From: Allostella vacuolata
GTDB taxonomy: Bacteria > Pseudomonadota > Alphaproteobacteria > ATCC43930 > Allostellaceae
Direction of reading: 5' to 3'
Length of the DNA: 64,000 bases
NCBI GenBank assembly: GCA_006739055.1
Contig: AP019702.1
Coordinates: 3,125,388-3,189,387, forward strand
Position numbers and translations under genes: made by a program. The notes under the pieces are model-generated. The model made no database searches. It saw only the letters and a program-made list of their open reading frames with translations, and had not been told where the DNA came from. Below are positions 26,946 to 34,866 of the stretch, piece after piece; positions within the stretch are counted from its first letter, which is position 1, and every line of letters starts with the position of its first letter.

Positions 26946-27033
26946 GGATGGGTGGCAGAGCGGTTTAATGCACCGGTCTTGAAAACCGGCGGGCGGCAAC
27001 GCCTCGTGGGTTCGAATCCCACCCCATCCGCCA
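26946..27033 (+). tRNA. tRNA-Ser (anticodon UGA)
   Basis: The gene is 88 bases long including an encoded CCA. The acceptor stem GGATGGG pairs with CCCATCC, followed by discriminator G and CCA at 27031-27033. The anticodon loop CTTGAAA, closed by CCGGT/ACCGG, gives anticodon TGA. A long class II variable arm follows, and the T-arm is GTGGG-TTCGAAT-CCCAC. It reads serine UCN codons. Serine tRNA genes are common integration targets and the atypical segment begins just after it. Confidence 0.97.
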
Positions 27034-27093
27034 AACACCGCCGATTGCCGCATCACCACCAAGTGGCATACGCACCCCGCCGGTCACCGCCTT

Positions 27094-27708
27094 TTATGCG
27101 CCATAGCCCGACGGCTCGGCGCTTGCGACGCCGGTCATGCCAGGCGGTTGCCAGTTCGGCGTAGAACCGGACATCCACTCGCGGCGCAGGATGGCGTATT
27201 GCATGGTGTCTTCGTAGATCGGATTGCCTGAATCGTCAGTGGTGAACGATACGAACTCGATGAACACGCCTTCCCGGCGCATGCCCAATTTTTCGCAGAG
27301 GCGCTGCGAGGGTTTGTTGTGGTCTTCGACATAGGCATAGAGCCGGCGAAAGCCCTTTGCCCGGAAAAGATGATCGAACAGGGCTCTCGCGGCTTCGAAC
27401 GCGTATCCGTGGCCGCCGAATTGCGGGTTGAGGTGCCAGCCGACCGAAGTGGTCCCGTCTTCCTCCTCCTCTCCGGCGCCGCCGCCAAACAGATCGCCGA
27501 TGACCTGACCGGTCTGTTTCAGGCATATCGCCACGCTGCCCTCGTCGAGGGCGCGTTTTTCGACTTCGCGCTCCGCCTCTGCCAGGTCTGCGAGCTTGAG
27601 CGAGAGGAAGCAGGTGGCGGTGGGGGCGCGCAGATAGGCGAAGAGGTCGGCTGCATCGCCCTCGCGGAAGGGTCTCAGGGTCAGGCGCTCGGTCTCAATG
27701 ATCTGCAT
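27094..27708 (-). CDS. GNAT acetyltransferase, RimJ/RimL-like
   Basis: The protein has 204 residues from ATG 27708, which follows AGAGGA by 6 bases; the frame is open to 27735. IETERLTLRPFREGDAADLF at the N-terminus is typical of the RimJ/RimL (Acetyltransf_3) group. GGHGYAFEAARALFDHLF forms the acetyl-CoA loop and NKPSQRLCEKLGMRREG the end motif. Such enzymes acetylate protein N-termini, antibiotics or small molecules; the substrate is unknown. It lies 23 bases downstream of the broken exporter and was probably co-transcribed with it. Confidence 0.85.
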   Translation of the reverse strand: MQIIETERLTLRPFREGDAADLFAYLRAPTATCFLSLKLADLAEAEREVEKRALDEGSVAICLKQTGQVIGDLFGGGAGEEEEDGTTSVGWHLNPQFGGHGYAFEAARALFDHLFRAKGFRRLYAYVEDHNKPSQRLCEKLGMRREGVFIEFVSFTTDDSGNPIYEDTMQYAILRREWMSGSTPNWQPPGMTGVASAEPSGYGA

Positions 27709-27731
27709 GTCCGATCCTCTTGAAAAGGTCG

Positions 27732-29256
27732 TCAATGATGGGGACGGGACAGGCTGCGAGACCCGGCCAGCGCAAGGAATACCCCGACCGCCAGCGCCGC
27801 GATCACCGCGGCGGCCGTCGTCAGCAGGAGCGCGTGCGTCTGGATGAAGGCGGCCTTGCCTGCCTCGATCAATGCCGCACCCTGTTCACCGGGAAGCTGA
27901 CCGGCGACGATGTAGGCATCGCCGATCGTGCGCGAGGCCTGTTCGGCCAAAGCCTGTGACAGGCCGGAGGGCAGGTCGATGGCGCGGCTGAACGCGCTCG
28001 ACATGAAGACGCCGAACAGCGTGATCCCGAGACCGGTGCCCAGCTCATAGCCGGTCGCCTCCAGCGAACCCGCCGCGCTGCCCTTGCTCGCATCGACGGA
28101 GCCCATGATGGCGATCGACGAGGCCGTCAGTCCGATGCTGAGCGTGAGCCCGAGCATGGCAAGCGCGAAGGGCACGAGGAAGCCCGGATGGGGGAAGTCG
28201 CTTTGCGCGAGAAACACCAGCGCACCCGCCGAGATCACGAGCGAAAGCGTGGCGACCAGCCGCAATCCGAAGCGGTTGGAGAGATAGCCCGCGACCGGGC
28301 CGCCGACGGCCGCCGCCGCCATGATGGGAATCATGAAGGTGCCGGCCTGCAGCGGCGTCTTGCCCAGCACATACTGCAGCTCCTGCGCCAGCGTCAGCTC
28401 GACGCCGGCCAGCGCGCCCGATGCGACGATGGCCATTGATCAGGCCGGCGACGATCGCGGGATGAGACAGGAGCGACAGGTCCAGCATCGGCTCGGACGA
28501 ACGGAGCTGCTTGCGCACGAACAGCATCAAAGCCGCAATGCCGCAGGCAATGACCACGAGTATGATCGGCACAGGCTGCTTGCCGCCGAACCCGGCGTTG
28601 ATGCCATAGACCAGTGATATCATGCCGACGATCAGCAGCAGCGCCTGGCCGATAGCCCACTTTCCGGGCGTCGTCTGTTCGACGCGCGGGAGCAGGACAT
28701 AGCAGGCCGGCGCGACCACCAGCATGACCGGCACATTGATCAGGAACACCGAGCCCCACCAGAAGTGCTCCAGAAGAGCGCCGCCGACGAGGGGCCCGAC
28801 CGCGGCACCGGCGGCTCCGACCATGCCCCAGAGGCCGAGAGCCATGGCGCGCTCGCCCTCGTCCTCGAAGGTCTTGCGGATAAGGCCCAGCACGCACGGC
28901 ATGATCATCGAGCCGCCCAGAGCCAGCAGCACGCGCGCGGCAATCAGCATGGCGGGGCTTTGCGCAAAGGCGGCCCATGCCGAGGCCACTGCGAAGGTGA
29001 CAAGGCCGATGAGCAGAATTTTGCGGTTGCCGACCCGATCTGCGAGTGTGCCCATCGGCACCAGAAGCCCTGCCATCAGCAGCGGGAAGATGTCGACGAT
29101 CCACAGCACTGCGGCGCCCGACGCATTCAGCGATTGCGTCAGCGTCGGGACGGCGACATGCAGGATTGTCATGTCGAGGACTACCGGGAGGAAGGCCAGC
29201 ATGACAGCCACGAGGACCAACCAGCGGTTGGCCGGGAGAGAAACGGACGACATCAT
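27732..29256 (-). pseudogene. MFS multidrug exporter (EmrB/SmvA-type, DHA2), frameshifted
   Basis: Two open frames together make one 14-helix DHA2 exporter. The N-terminal part (29256 to about 28437) has the antiporter signatures LDMTILHVAVPTL, GTLADRVGNRK and a motif C-like GPLVGGALLEH. It reads into a nonsense tail after HPAIVAGLI. The C-terminal part (from 28436) resumes with MAIVASGALAGVELTLAQEL, in another frame. Removing one T in the TT at 28436-28437 rejoins GLI and MAIVASG exactly, so this is a single-base insertion or a sequencing error. Relatives (SmvA, QacA) export quaternary ammonium compounds and other cations. The divergent TetR gene is its likely regulator. Confidence 0.85.
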
Positions 29257-29282
29257 TCACCTGAACCAGGATCGCGCCCACC

Positions 29283-29310
29283 GATATAAATACATACGTA
29301 TGGATTTCAA
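29283..29310 (-). promoter_or_regulatory. MFS promoter with embedded TetR operator
   Basis: On the minus strand TTGAAA (29310-29305) and TATATC (29288-29283) form a -35/-10 pair with a 16-base spacer. The spacer overlaps a 20-base inverted repeat, AAATACATAC / GTATGGATTT (29288-29307), with a perfect CATACGTATG core and one mismatch in 10 pairs. A repressor bound here would block RNA polymerase, the usual design for a divergent TetR-exporter pair. Confidence 0.7.
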
Positions 29311-29338
29311 TAGCGATTGGTGGTGAAGGAGCGGCGCG

Positions 29339-29881
29339 TTGGGCAGAAAACCGACGATCACGCGTGAGGGGTTGCTCGAAATCGCGGAAGGGATCGTTCG
29401 CCGCGACGGCGCGGCCGGCCTGACCATCGATGCCTTGGCCAGAGCAGCCGGCATCTCGAAAGGGGGCGTCCAGTACTCGTTCTCAACGAAAGACGATCTG
29501 GTCCGCGCGCTGGTCGAGAGATGGACGCATCAGTTCGACGCGTTGCTTGGTGAAATGGACGACGTCCCGCCGGCCAATCTCGTGCGAAAGTACATCAAGG
29601 TCATGCGCGGTTCGCAGGCGGCCATGAACGCCAAGATGGCCGGGCTGATGATTGCCTACATCCAGAACCCGCAAAACGTCACGGAGACCCGCCAGTGGTA
29701 CCGTTCCATGTTCAAACGCCTGGGCGGCGGAGCGAGCGATGCGCAGGCGGCCCGGGTCGCCCTGCTGGCCATCGAGGGCCTCTTCCTGCTGCGCATCACC
29801 GGCATAGATGAAGACGGGGAATGGAGTGCGTTTCTCGACGACGTGGAGAGCGTCTTTGAGCGCCTGCTGGAGAAGAGATGA
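29339..29881 (+). CDS. TetR/AcrR-family regulator, SmvR-like
   Basis: The 180-residue protein has a TTG start supported by AAGGAG 7 bases upstream. Its N-terminal helix-turn-helix is LTIDALARAAGISKGGVQYS; the KGGVQYSF recognition-helix pattern is typical of the group that includes SmvR and BetI-like repressors. The C-terminal helical domain presumably binds a cationic ligand. It is divergent from the MFS exporter and the palindrome at 29288-29307 lies between them, so it very likely represses that exporter and perhaps itself. Confidence 0.88.
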   Translation: MGRKPTITREGLLEIAEGIVRRDGAAGLTIDALARAAGISKGGVQYSFSTKDDLVRALVERWTHQFDALLGEMDDVPPANLVRKYIKVMRGSQAAMNAKMAGLMIAYIQNPQNVTETRQWYRSMFKRLGGGASDAQAARVALLAIEGLFLLRITGIDEDGEWSAFLDDVESVFERLLEKR

Positions 29882-30393
29882 GCCGCCATACGACACCGTT
29901 TGGAGCGAAGACGCCTGCGGAGACGAGGGATTGCTGCATGGAATATTCGCCCCAGGCCGGAAGCCGGATCACCGACAAATCGGCGCCGCCAGACGATGCG
30001 ACTATCCGCGACTGGATCGGGCCGGACGCGTTCACGCAGTGGGTCACGTTGCGGGATTGGGTCGCGGTATCATATCCCGGCGTTTTCACTCCCCAATGGA
30101 TTTATGGCGGCAAAAAGCACGGCTGGTCCCTGCGCTACAAGAAATCCAAGGCGTTCTGCACGTTCCTGCCCGAATACCGGGCCTTCTCTGCCGTAGTCGT
30201 GCTGGGAAAGGCAGAGCGGGAGAAGGTCGAGGCGCGGCGCGATAGGCTCAGTCCCCGCCTCATGGCGCTTTATGACGAGGCGCAGACATATCGAGACGGC
30301 AAGTGGCTGAAGATCGGCATCTCGTCGGCGGAAGAACTGAAGGACGTCACCGAGCTTCTGACGCTCAAACGCCCTCGCAAGGCCGGCGCCTGA
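29878..30393 (+). CDS. DUF3788 family protein
   Basis: The protein has 171 residues from ATG 29878, or 151 from ATG 29938 (MEYSPQ), which fits the family better. The ATG at 29878 overlaps the TetR stop (ATGA). The WIYGGKKHGWSLRYKKSKAF core and the ending KWLKIGISSAEELKDVTELL are characteristic of DUF3788, small cytoplasmic proteins of unknown biochemical role that often accompany regulators and acetyltransferases. It appears intact and co-transcribed with the TetR gene. Confidence 0.82.
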   Translation: MSRHTTPFGAKTPAETRDCCMEYSPQAGSRITDKSAPPDDATIRDWIGPDAFTQWVTLRDWVAVSYPGVFTPQWIYGGKKHGWSLRYKKSKAFCTFLPEYRAFSAVVVLGKAEREKVEARRDRLSPRLMALYDEAQTYRDGKWLKIGISSAEELKDVTELLTLKRPRKAGA

Positions 30394-30395
30394 TC

Positions 30396-30518
30396 GAGCG
30401 TGATCCAGAGACAAAGCGTAGCGTTGAATGCCTGATGCGTATCGACTTTGTGGGTACGAACCCGCCCGCGCCGGGGCCGAAGCTCGAGGCGCTGCTGCGC
30501 CGGGCGCCGGCATGGCAG
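30396..30518 (+). pseudogene. Remnant of a DUF1778 (TacA-type) antitoxin
   Basis: Immediately after the DUF3788 stop, the third frame encodes a stretch resembling the C-terminal toxin-binding tail of DUF1778 antitoxins: ERDPETKR near the start and NPPAPGPKLEALLRRAPAW near the end. The N-terminal ribbon-helix-helix DNA-binding part is missing. The frame runs on to 30575 without the usual stop. It is directly followed by the GNAT toxin remnant, the expected order for a TacAT module. Similarity is by eye over about 40 residues. Confidence 0.45.
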
Positions 30519-31102
30519 CGACAGGCGCCGCGCCGGGCCCGTCCGAACTGCGCCTTTCGGCTCCCGTTCCTCTGACCGCCGAACATGATCTTTCGGTGTT
30601 CGACTGCGGTGAGCCGGCGCTGAATGACTGGCTGCGCCATCGGGCCTTGAGGAACGAAAGCCGCTTCTCGCGCACCTGTGTCGTATGCGAGGGCAATCGG
30701 GTGGTCGGCTAATTCTGCATTTCGGCCGGGTCGGTGGAGCTGACGGCTGCACCCCGCAGGGTGCGCCGCAATGCGCCCGAGGCGATTCCGGTATCGGTGA
30801 TCGGGCGTCTCGCCGCCGGCCGCTCCCATGCGGGCAAGGGCCTCGGCGCAGATCTGCTGTCGGATGCGCTGCGCCGGATCGCGGTCGCCTCACAAAGTAT
30901 CGGCATCAGGGCGGTTCTGGTCCATGCCAAGCACGAAGCATCCAAGCGCTTCCATCTGCGCTGCGCGGAGTTCATCGAATATCCTGAAGACAGCCGGACG
31001 CTGTTTCTGCCTATCGAAACCGTGGTTGCTGGTTTCGGTCGACAGGGCGATGCAGCAGGGCGCTGGACGGCCTTGCCGGGTCATAGTCGGGCTACTCGCT
31101 GA
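30512..31102 (+). pseudogene. GNAT-type toxin (TacT/AtaT-like), inactivated by an in-frame stop
   Basis: In one continuous frame the sequence reads LTAEHDLSVFDCGEPALNDW, then TCVVCEGNRVVG, then TAA at 30710-30712, then FCISAGSVELTAAPRRVRR. It continues with RSHAGKGLGADLLSDALRR and TLFLPIETV. This is the architecture of GNAT toxins that acetylate charged tRNAs. A Tyr codon (TAT/TAC) mutated to TAA explains the stop. The position of the usual catalytic tyrosine (RFY in relatives) reads RFH here, a second disabling change. The frame also runs past the normal end and overlaps mscS by 11 bases. Confidence 0.8.
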
Positions 31103-32150
31103 TGGATCGGCGCGCCTCCGCCTCCCCCTCCTCCGCCCCTTCCCCCGGCCGCCGCACGAACTGGTCCACCGTCACCCGCGGCTGGGCGATCGGCATCTGC
31201 TCCCGGTCGAGGTGGCGGGTGACGCTGCGCCAGACCTGTTCCTGGATGCGGCGGCGCAGGTTGTATTCGCGGATGTAGAAGCGCATCGAGTAGTGGTCGA
31301 CGCCGTCGCGCGCGCTCATGAAGACGGCGTTGGGCGGCGGGTCGGGCAGCACCGTCGGCACCTCGGCGATGGCGCGGCGGATCACGGCCTTGATGCGCTC
31401 CGGGTCGCCGCCGCGCGGGAAGAAGATGTCCTCGGCCATGCGGATGGCGTTGTTGGGGAAGCTGTAGTTCTTGACCGCCAGCTCGGCGCATTGCCGGTTG
31501 GTCAGGTGGACGACGGAGCGGTCGCGCATCTCCAGCCGCACCAGGCGCCAGGTCATGTCGATGACGCGGCCCTCGTCCATATGGCCGATCTTGACCCAGT
31601 CGCCGATGCGGAAGGGCCGCGACAGGGCAATCGCGATGCCGGCGAACATCTCCCCCAGGGTGGTCTGCGCCGACAGGCCGAGGACGATCGCGAACGCGCC
31701 CGACAGCGCCGCCAGGGCGGTGATCGACTGATCGTAGACGAACTGCAGCACGATCAGCAGGCCGAGCAGGTAGAGGAGGAAGCGGACGACGTTGACGAGC
31801 AGGCGCGGCACCGCCTCCCGCCCGTCGCGGGCGAGCGCGCCGTGCCAGACGAAGACCTGGAGGCCCATGTCGATGGTATAGGCGACCGCCAGCACCAGCG
31901 CCGTCCAGGCGGCATGGCGATAGCTGGCACGGTCGTGCAGGAGGTCGGAGAAGGCGAGGTCGAAGAGCCAGCGCTCCGACAGGATCAGGGCCAGGGCCAG
32001 GCCGATGAACTGGAAGCCGAGATAGAAGAGGTTGTCGCGCGCCACCAGCAGCGCCGCCAGCACCGCCCCCAGGCTGGTCAGCAGGAAGACGAGGACGGCC
32101 GCCAGGCCCAGCACCTCGGCCAGGCTGTTGGGCAGGATATGGTCAAGCAC
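31092..32150 (-). CDS. MscS-family mechanosensitive channel protein
   Basis: The protein has 352 residues with a GTG start preceded by GGAGGAA. Hydrophobic segments lie near residues 11-36, 41-58, 82-104 and 119-140. A pore-lining region follows at ITALAALSGAFAIVLGLSAQ with the QTTLGEMFAGIAIALSRPFR signature. The cytoplasmic beta domain begins at IGDWVKIG. Such channels release solutes on osmotic downshock. It overlaps the APC permease gene by 8 bases, so both are co-transcribed. Confidence 0.9.
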   Translation of the reverse strand: MLDHILPNSLAEVLGLAAVLVFLLTSLGAVLAALLVARDNLFYLGFQFIGLALALILSERWLFDLAFSDLLHDRASYRHAAWTALVLAVAYTIDMGLQVFVWHGALARDGREAVPRLLVNVVRFLLYLLGLLIVLQFVYDQSITALAALSGAFAIVLGLSAQTTLGEMFAGIAIALSRPFRIGDWVKIGHMDEGRVIDMTWRLVRLEMRDRSVVHLTNRQCAELAVKNYSFPNNAIRMAEDIFFPRGGDPERIKAVIRRAIAEVPTVLPDPPPNAVFMSARDGVDHYSMRFYIREYNLRRRIQEQVWRSVTRHLDREQMPIAQPRVTVDQFVRRPGEGAEEGEAEARRSISE

Positions 32151-33597
32151 GGGTCTTCCTCCCCTCGCCCAGCGCCAGTGCGGCGTCCTCCTCCGGCGAA
32201 TGGCGCAGCCGGTGGCGGGCGTGGAAGGCGTAGTAGGCCAGGCCCGCGCCCGCCACCGCCGCGCAGCCGGCGAAGCCCGGCAGCAGGCGCGAATCGAACA
32301 GCATCAGCACCACCGCCGCCAGGGCGATCACCAGCGCCGTCATCGCGCCGGTGGCGCCGAACGGGCTGCGATAGGGCCGGGCCATGTCCGGTTGCGCGCG
32401 GCGCAGCTGGAGGAAGGCCAGCATCTGCAGGATGTAGGAGACGACGGCCGCCAGCACCGCCATGGCGATCAGCAGGGCCTCCAGCCCCAGCGCCTCCGGC
32501 AGCAGATCCCCCGCCACCGCCACCGCGAAGCCGAGCACGCCGCCCGCGATCAGCGCCACGTGCGGCGTCCGCCGGGTCGGGTGCAGCCGGGCCAGCGCAT
32601 CGGGCAGGTAGCCGGCCCGCGCCAGGGCATGGATCGATCGGCCATAGGCATAGATCATCGCATGGAAGCTGGCCGCCTGGCCGGCGATGCCGATGATCGC
32701 CAGCAGGATCGGGCGCGGCCGGTCGCCCTGCAGGGCCGCCAGCGCGACCAGCAGCGGCTCGTCGGCCTGGCCGATGATGGTGGCGCCGGGCGGCACGCCG
32801 CTGTTGAGGATGAAGGTCGGCAGAGCGGCCGCGACCAGGGTCGCGATGCCCCAGGCGAAGCCCCTGGGGATCGCGCGGGCCGGGTCGCGCGTCTCCTCCG
32901 CCGCCAGGGCCACCGCCTCGATCGACAGGTAGAACCAGACGGCGAAGGGCACCGCCCAGGCGATGCCGACCAGCCCGTTGGGCAGCCAGGTCGACCCGCC
33001 GGCGGCGGGCAGGATGTCGAGCGCCAGCGCCAGGTCGAAATGCGGCACCGCGCGCACCCAGAAGCCGACCAGCGCCAGCAGGGCGACCACCGCCAGCCCG
33101 ATCGCCAGGCGGAACAGCGTCACCACGCCGTGGACGTTGAGGCCGATGAAGACAGCATAGAGCACCGCCCACCACACCACGTTCGGCAGGTCGAGCCCGG
33201 CCTGCAGGGCGAGCGTGCGGACATAGCCGCCGAGCCCGACCGCGACCGCGGCCGCGGCCAGGGTGAACTCGACCACCTGGGCGATGCCGGCGGCGCAGCC
33301 GAGCGTCGGCCCGAAGGCGATCCGCGTGAAGGCGTAGGCCGCCCCGCTATGGGGCATCGCCGCCGACAGCTCGGCCAGCGACAGGCTGATGGCGACATAC
33401 ATGACCGACATCAGCAGGGTCGCGACCAGCATGCCGCCGAAGCCGCCCTCGAGGAGGCCGGTGTTCCACCCGGCGAACTCGCCGGTGATGACCACGCTGA
33501 CCGCCAGCCCCCACAGTGACCATGGCCCGGCATAGCGGCGCAGCCCCGGCCCGCCGACGGGGCCGGGACGATAGGAGACCGCATCCAGGCGGATCAT
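32143..33597 (-). CDS. APC-superfamily amino acid/amine permease, ethanolamine-permease-like
   Basis: The 484-residue protein has about 12 hydrophobic helices. The start region YAGPWSLWGLAVSVVITGEF followed by GWNTGLLEGGFGG closely resembles ethanolamine permeases (EAT) of the APC superfamily. PHSGAAYAFTRIAFGP and AAEETRDPARAIPRG are further family signatures. It probably imports ethanolamine or a related amine or amino acid by cation symport. No ethanolamine ammonia-lyase genes are in the window. ATG 33597 is chosen; the frame is open to 33651 without similarity. Confidence 0.85.
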   Translation of the reverse strand: MIRLDAVSYRPGPVGGPGLRRYAGPWSLWGLAVSVVITGEFAGWNTGLLEGGFGGMLVATLLMSVMYVAISLSLAELSAAMPHSGAAYAFTRIAFGPTLGCAAGIAQVVEFTLAAAAVAVGLGGYVRTLALQAGLDLPNVVWWAVLYAVFIGLNVHGVVTLFRLAIGLAVVALLALVGFWVRAVPHFDLALALDILPAAGGSTWLPNGLVGIAWAVPFAVWFYLSIEAVALAAEETRDPARAIPRGFAWGIATLVAAALPTFILNSGVPPGATIIGQADEPLLVALAALQGDRPRPILLAIIGIAGQAASFHAMIYAYGRSIHALARAGYLPDALARLHPTRRTPHVALIAGGVLGFAVAVAGDLLPEALGLEALLIAMAVLAAVVSYILQMLAFLQLRRAQPDMARPYRSPFGATGAMTALVIALAAVVLMLFDSRLLPGFAGCAAVAGAGLAYYAFHARHRLRHSPEEDAALALGEGRKTRA

Positions 33598-33771
33598 CGC
33601 CCGGGGCCGCCCGCGCGCCGCGCACCGCCGCCGACCGTCACCGCCGGCCATTCGCTTGCCATGGCATCCCCCCGAGACCCGATGGGATCCGACAATAGGT
33701 CATCCCGGTGACAAGTCGAAGCCGCACATCCGCTCCTTGACGCGACCGCCGCCGCGGCGCAGGAAGGCCCC

Positions 33772-34866
33772 ATGACGTTGCTCGACCGTTTGGGCGTGAC
33801 CGCCCCGATCGTCCAGGCGCCGATGGCCGGCGTCGCCACTCCGGAGCTGGCGGCCGCGGTATCGAACGCGGGCGCGCTCGGCTCCATCGGCGTCGGGGCC
33901 ACCGATGCGGCGGGGGCCCGGGCGATGATCGAGGCGCTTCGGGCGCGCACCGACCGGCCCTTCAACGTCAACCTGTTCGTCCACCCCGCCCCGCGGGCCG
34001 ACCCGGAGCGGGAAGCCGCCTGGCTGCGGACCCAGGGCCCGCTGTTCGCCGGTTTCGGGGCGGAGCCGCCGGCGGCGCTGCGGACCATCTATCGCAGCTT
34101 CGCCGAGGACGACGACATGCTGCGCATGCTGGTGGACCAGGCGCCGCCGGTCGTCAGCCTGCATTTCGGCCTGCCGGACGCGGGGCGCCTCGCCGCCCTG
34201 CGCTCGGCCGGCTGCCTGCTGCTGTCGACCGCCACCAGCCTGCCGGAGGCGCATGCGGCCCGGGCGGCCGGCATCGACGCGGTGGTGGCCCAGGGCTACG
34301 AGGCGGGCGGCCATCGCGGCCTCTTCGACCCCGACGGGCCCGACGAGCGGCTCGGCACCTTCCCGCTCACGCGCCGGCTCGTGGCGGCGGCGGGACTGCC
34401 CGTCATCGCGGCGGGCGGGATCATGGACGGCCAGGGCGTTCGCGCGGCCCTGGAGCTGGGCGCGCTCGCGGCGCAGCTGGGGACGGCCTTCGTGTCCTGT
34501 CCGGAAAGCGCCGCCGACGACGCCTATCGCGCGGCGCTCCTGGGCGAGGCGGCGGAGCACACGGTCATGACCCGGGCCATCTCCGGCCGGCCGGCACGCT
34601 GCCTCGGCAACCGCTTCACGGCCTGGGGCGAGGCCGTCGGCCTGCGGCCCCCCGACTATCCGCGGGCCTACGACGCCGGCAAGGCCCTGCACGCCGCCGC
34701 CAGGGCGCGCGGGGACAGCGGCTTCGGTGCGCAATGGGCGGGCCAGGGCGCCCCCCTCAGCCGCGTCCTTCCGGCTGCCGATCTCGTGCGGACCCTGCTG
34801 GAAGAGGCCGGCCTGCCGCCGGCCGCCGCGACGGCCCCGGCTACGCCAATGACGGCCCGCCGGTGA
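33772..34866 (+). CDS. Nitronate monooxygenase (NMO/2-nitropropane dioxygenase family)
   Basis: The 364-residue FMN-dependent TIM barrel opens with VTAPIVQAPMAGVATPELAA. It has SLHFGLPD, the FMN/substrate loop AQGYEAGGHRG and VIAAGGIMDGQGVRAALELG. These enzymes oxidise nitronates such as propionate-3-nitronate to nitrite and carbonyl compounds. AAGG precedes the ATG at 33772. It is divergent from the APC permease across 174 bases. Its 3' end overlaps the convergent EAL gene by 26 bases. Confidence 0.9.
   Translation: MTLLDRLGVTAPIVQAPMAGVATPELAAAVSNAGALGSIGVGATDAAGARAMIEALRARTDRPFNVNLFVHPAPRADPEREAAWLRTQGPLFAGFGAEPPAALRTIYRSFAEDDDMLRMLVDQAPPVVSLHFGLPDAGRLAALRSAGCLLLSTATSLPEAHAARAAGIDAVVAQGYEAGGHRGLFDPDGPDERLGTFPLTRRLVAAAGLPVIAAGGIMDGQGVRAALELGALAAQLGTAFVSCPESAADDAYRAALLGEAAEHTVMTRAISGRPARCLGNRFTAWGEAVGLRPPDYPRAYDAGKALHAAARARGDSGFGAQWAGQGAPLSRVLPAADLVRTLLEEAGLPPAAATAPATPMTARR

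Larger units (their letters stand above)
27034..31102. other. Atypical segment next to tRNA-Ser, probable acquired region
   Basis: Compared with both sides, this stretch is visibly poorer in GC and uses more A/T-ending codons. It holds a GNAT gene, a broken exporter with a TetR regulator, a DUF3788 gene and a dead toxin-antitoxin remnant. No integrase or terminal direct repeat of the tRNA 3' end was found, so the boundaries are approximate and the mechanism of acquisition is not shown. Confidence 0.5.

Noticed and set aside
26780..27034. N-terminal extension of ExoD beginning MADGVGFEPT
   Set aside because: This is the antisense translation of tRNA-Ser, a common annotation artefact; ExoD similarity starts at 26779.
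30303..30575. Independent 90-residue gene
   Set aside because: Its first third overlaps DUF3788 out of frame; only the tail resembles anything, namely a DUF1778 antitoxin end.
26946..31102. Integrated element with attL/attR
   Set aside because: No second copy of the tRNA-Ser 3' end and no integrase or transposase was found, so only an atypical segment is claimed.
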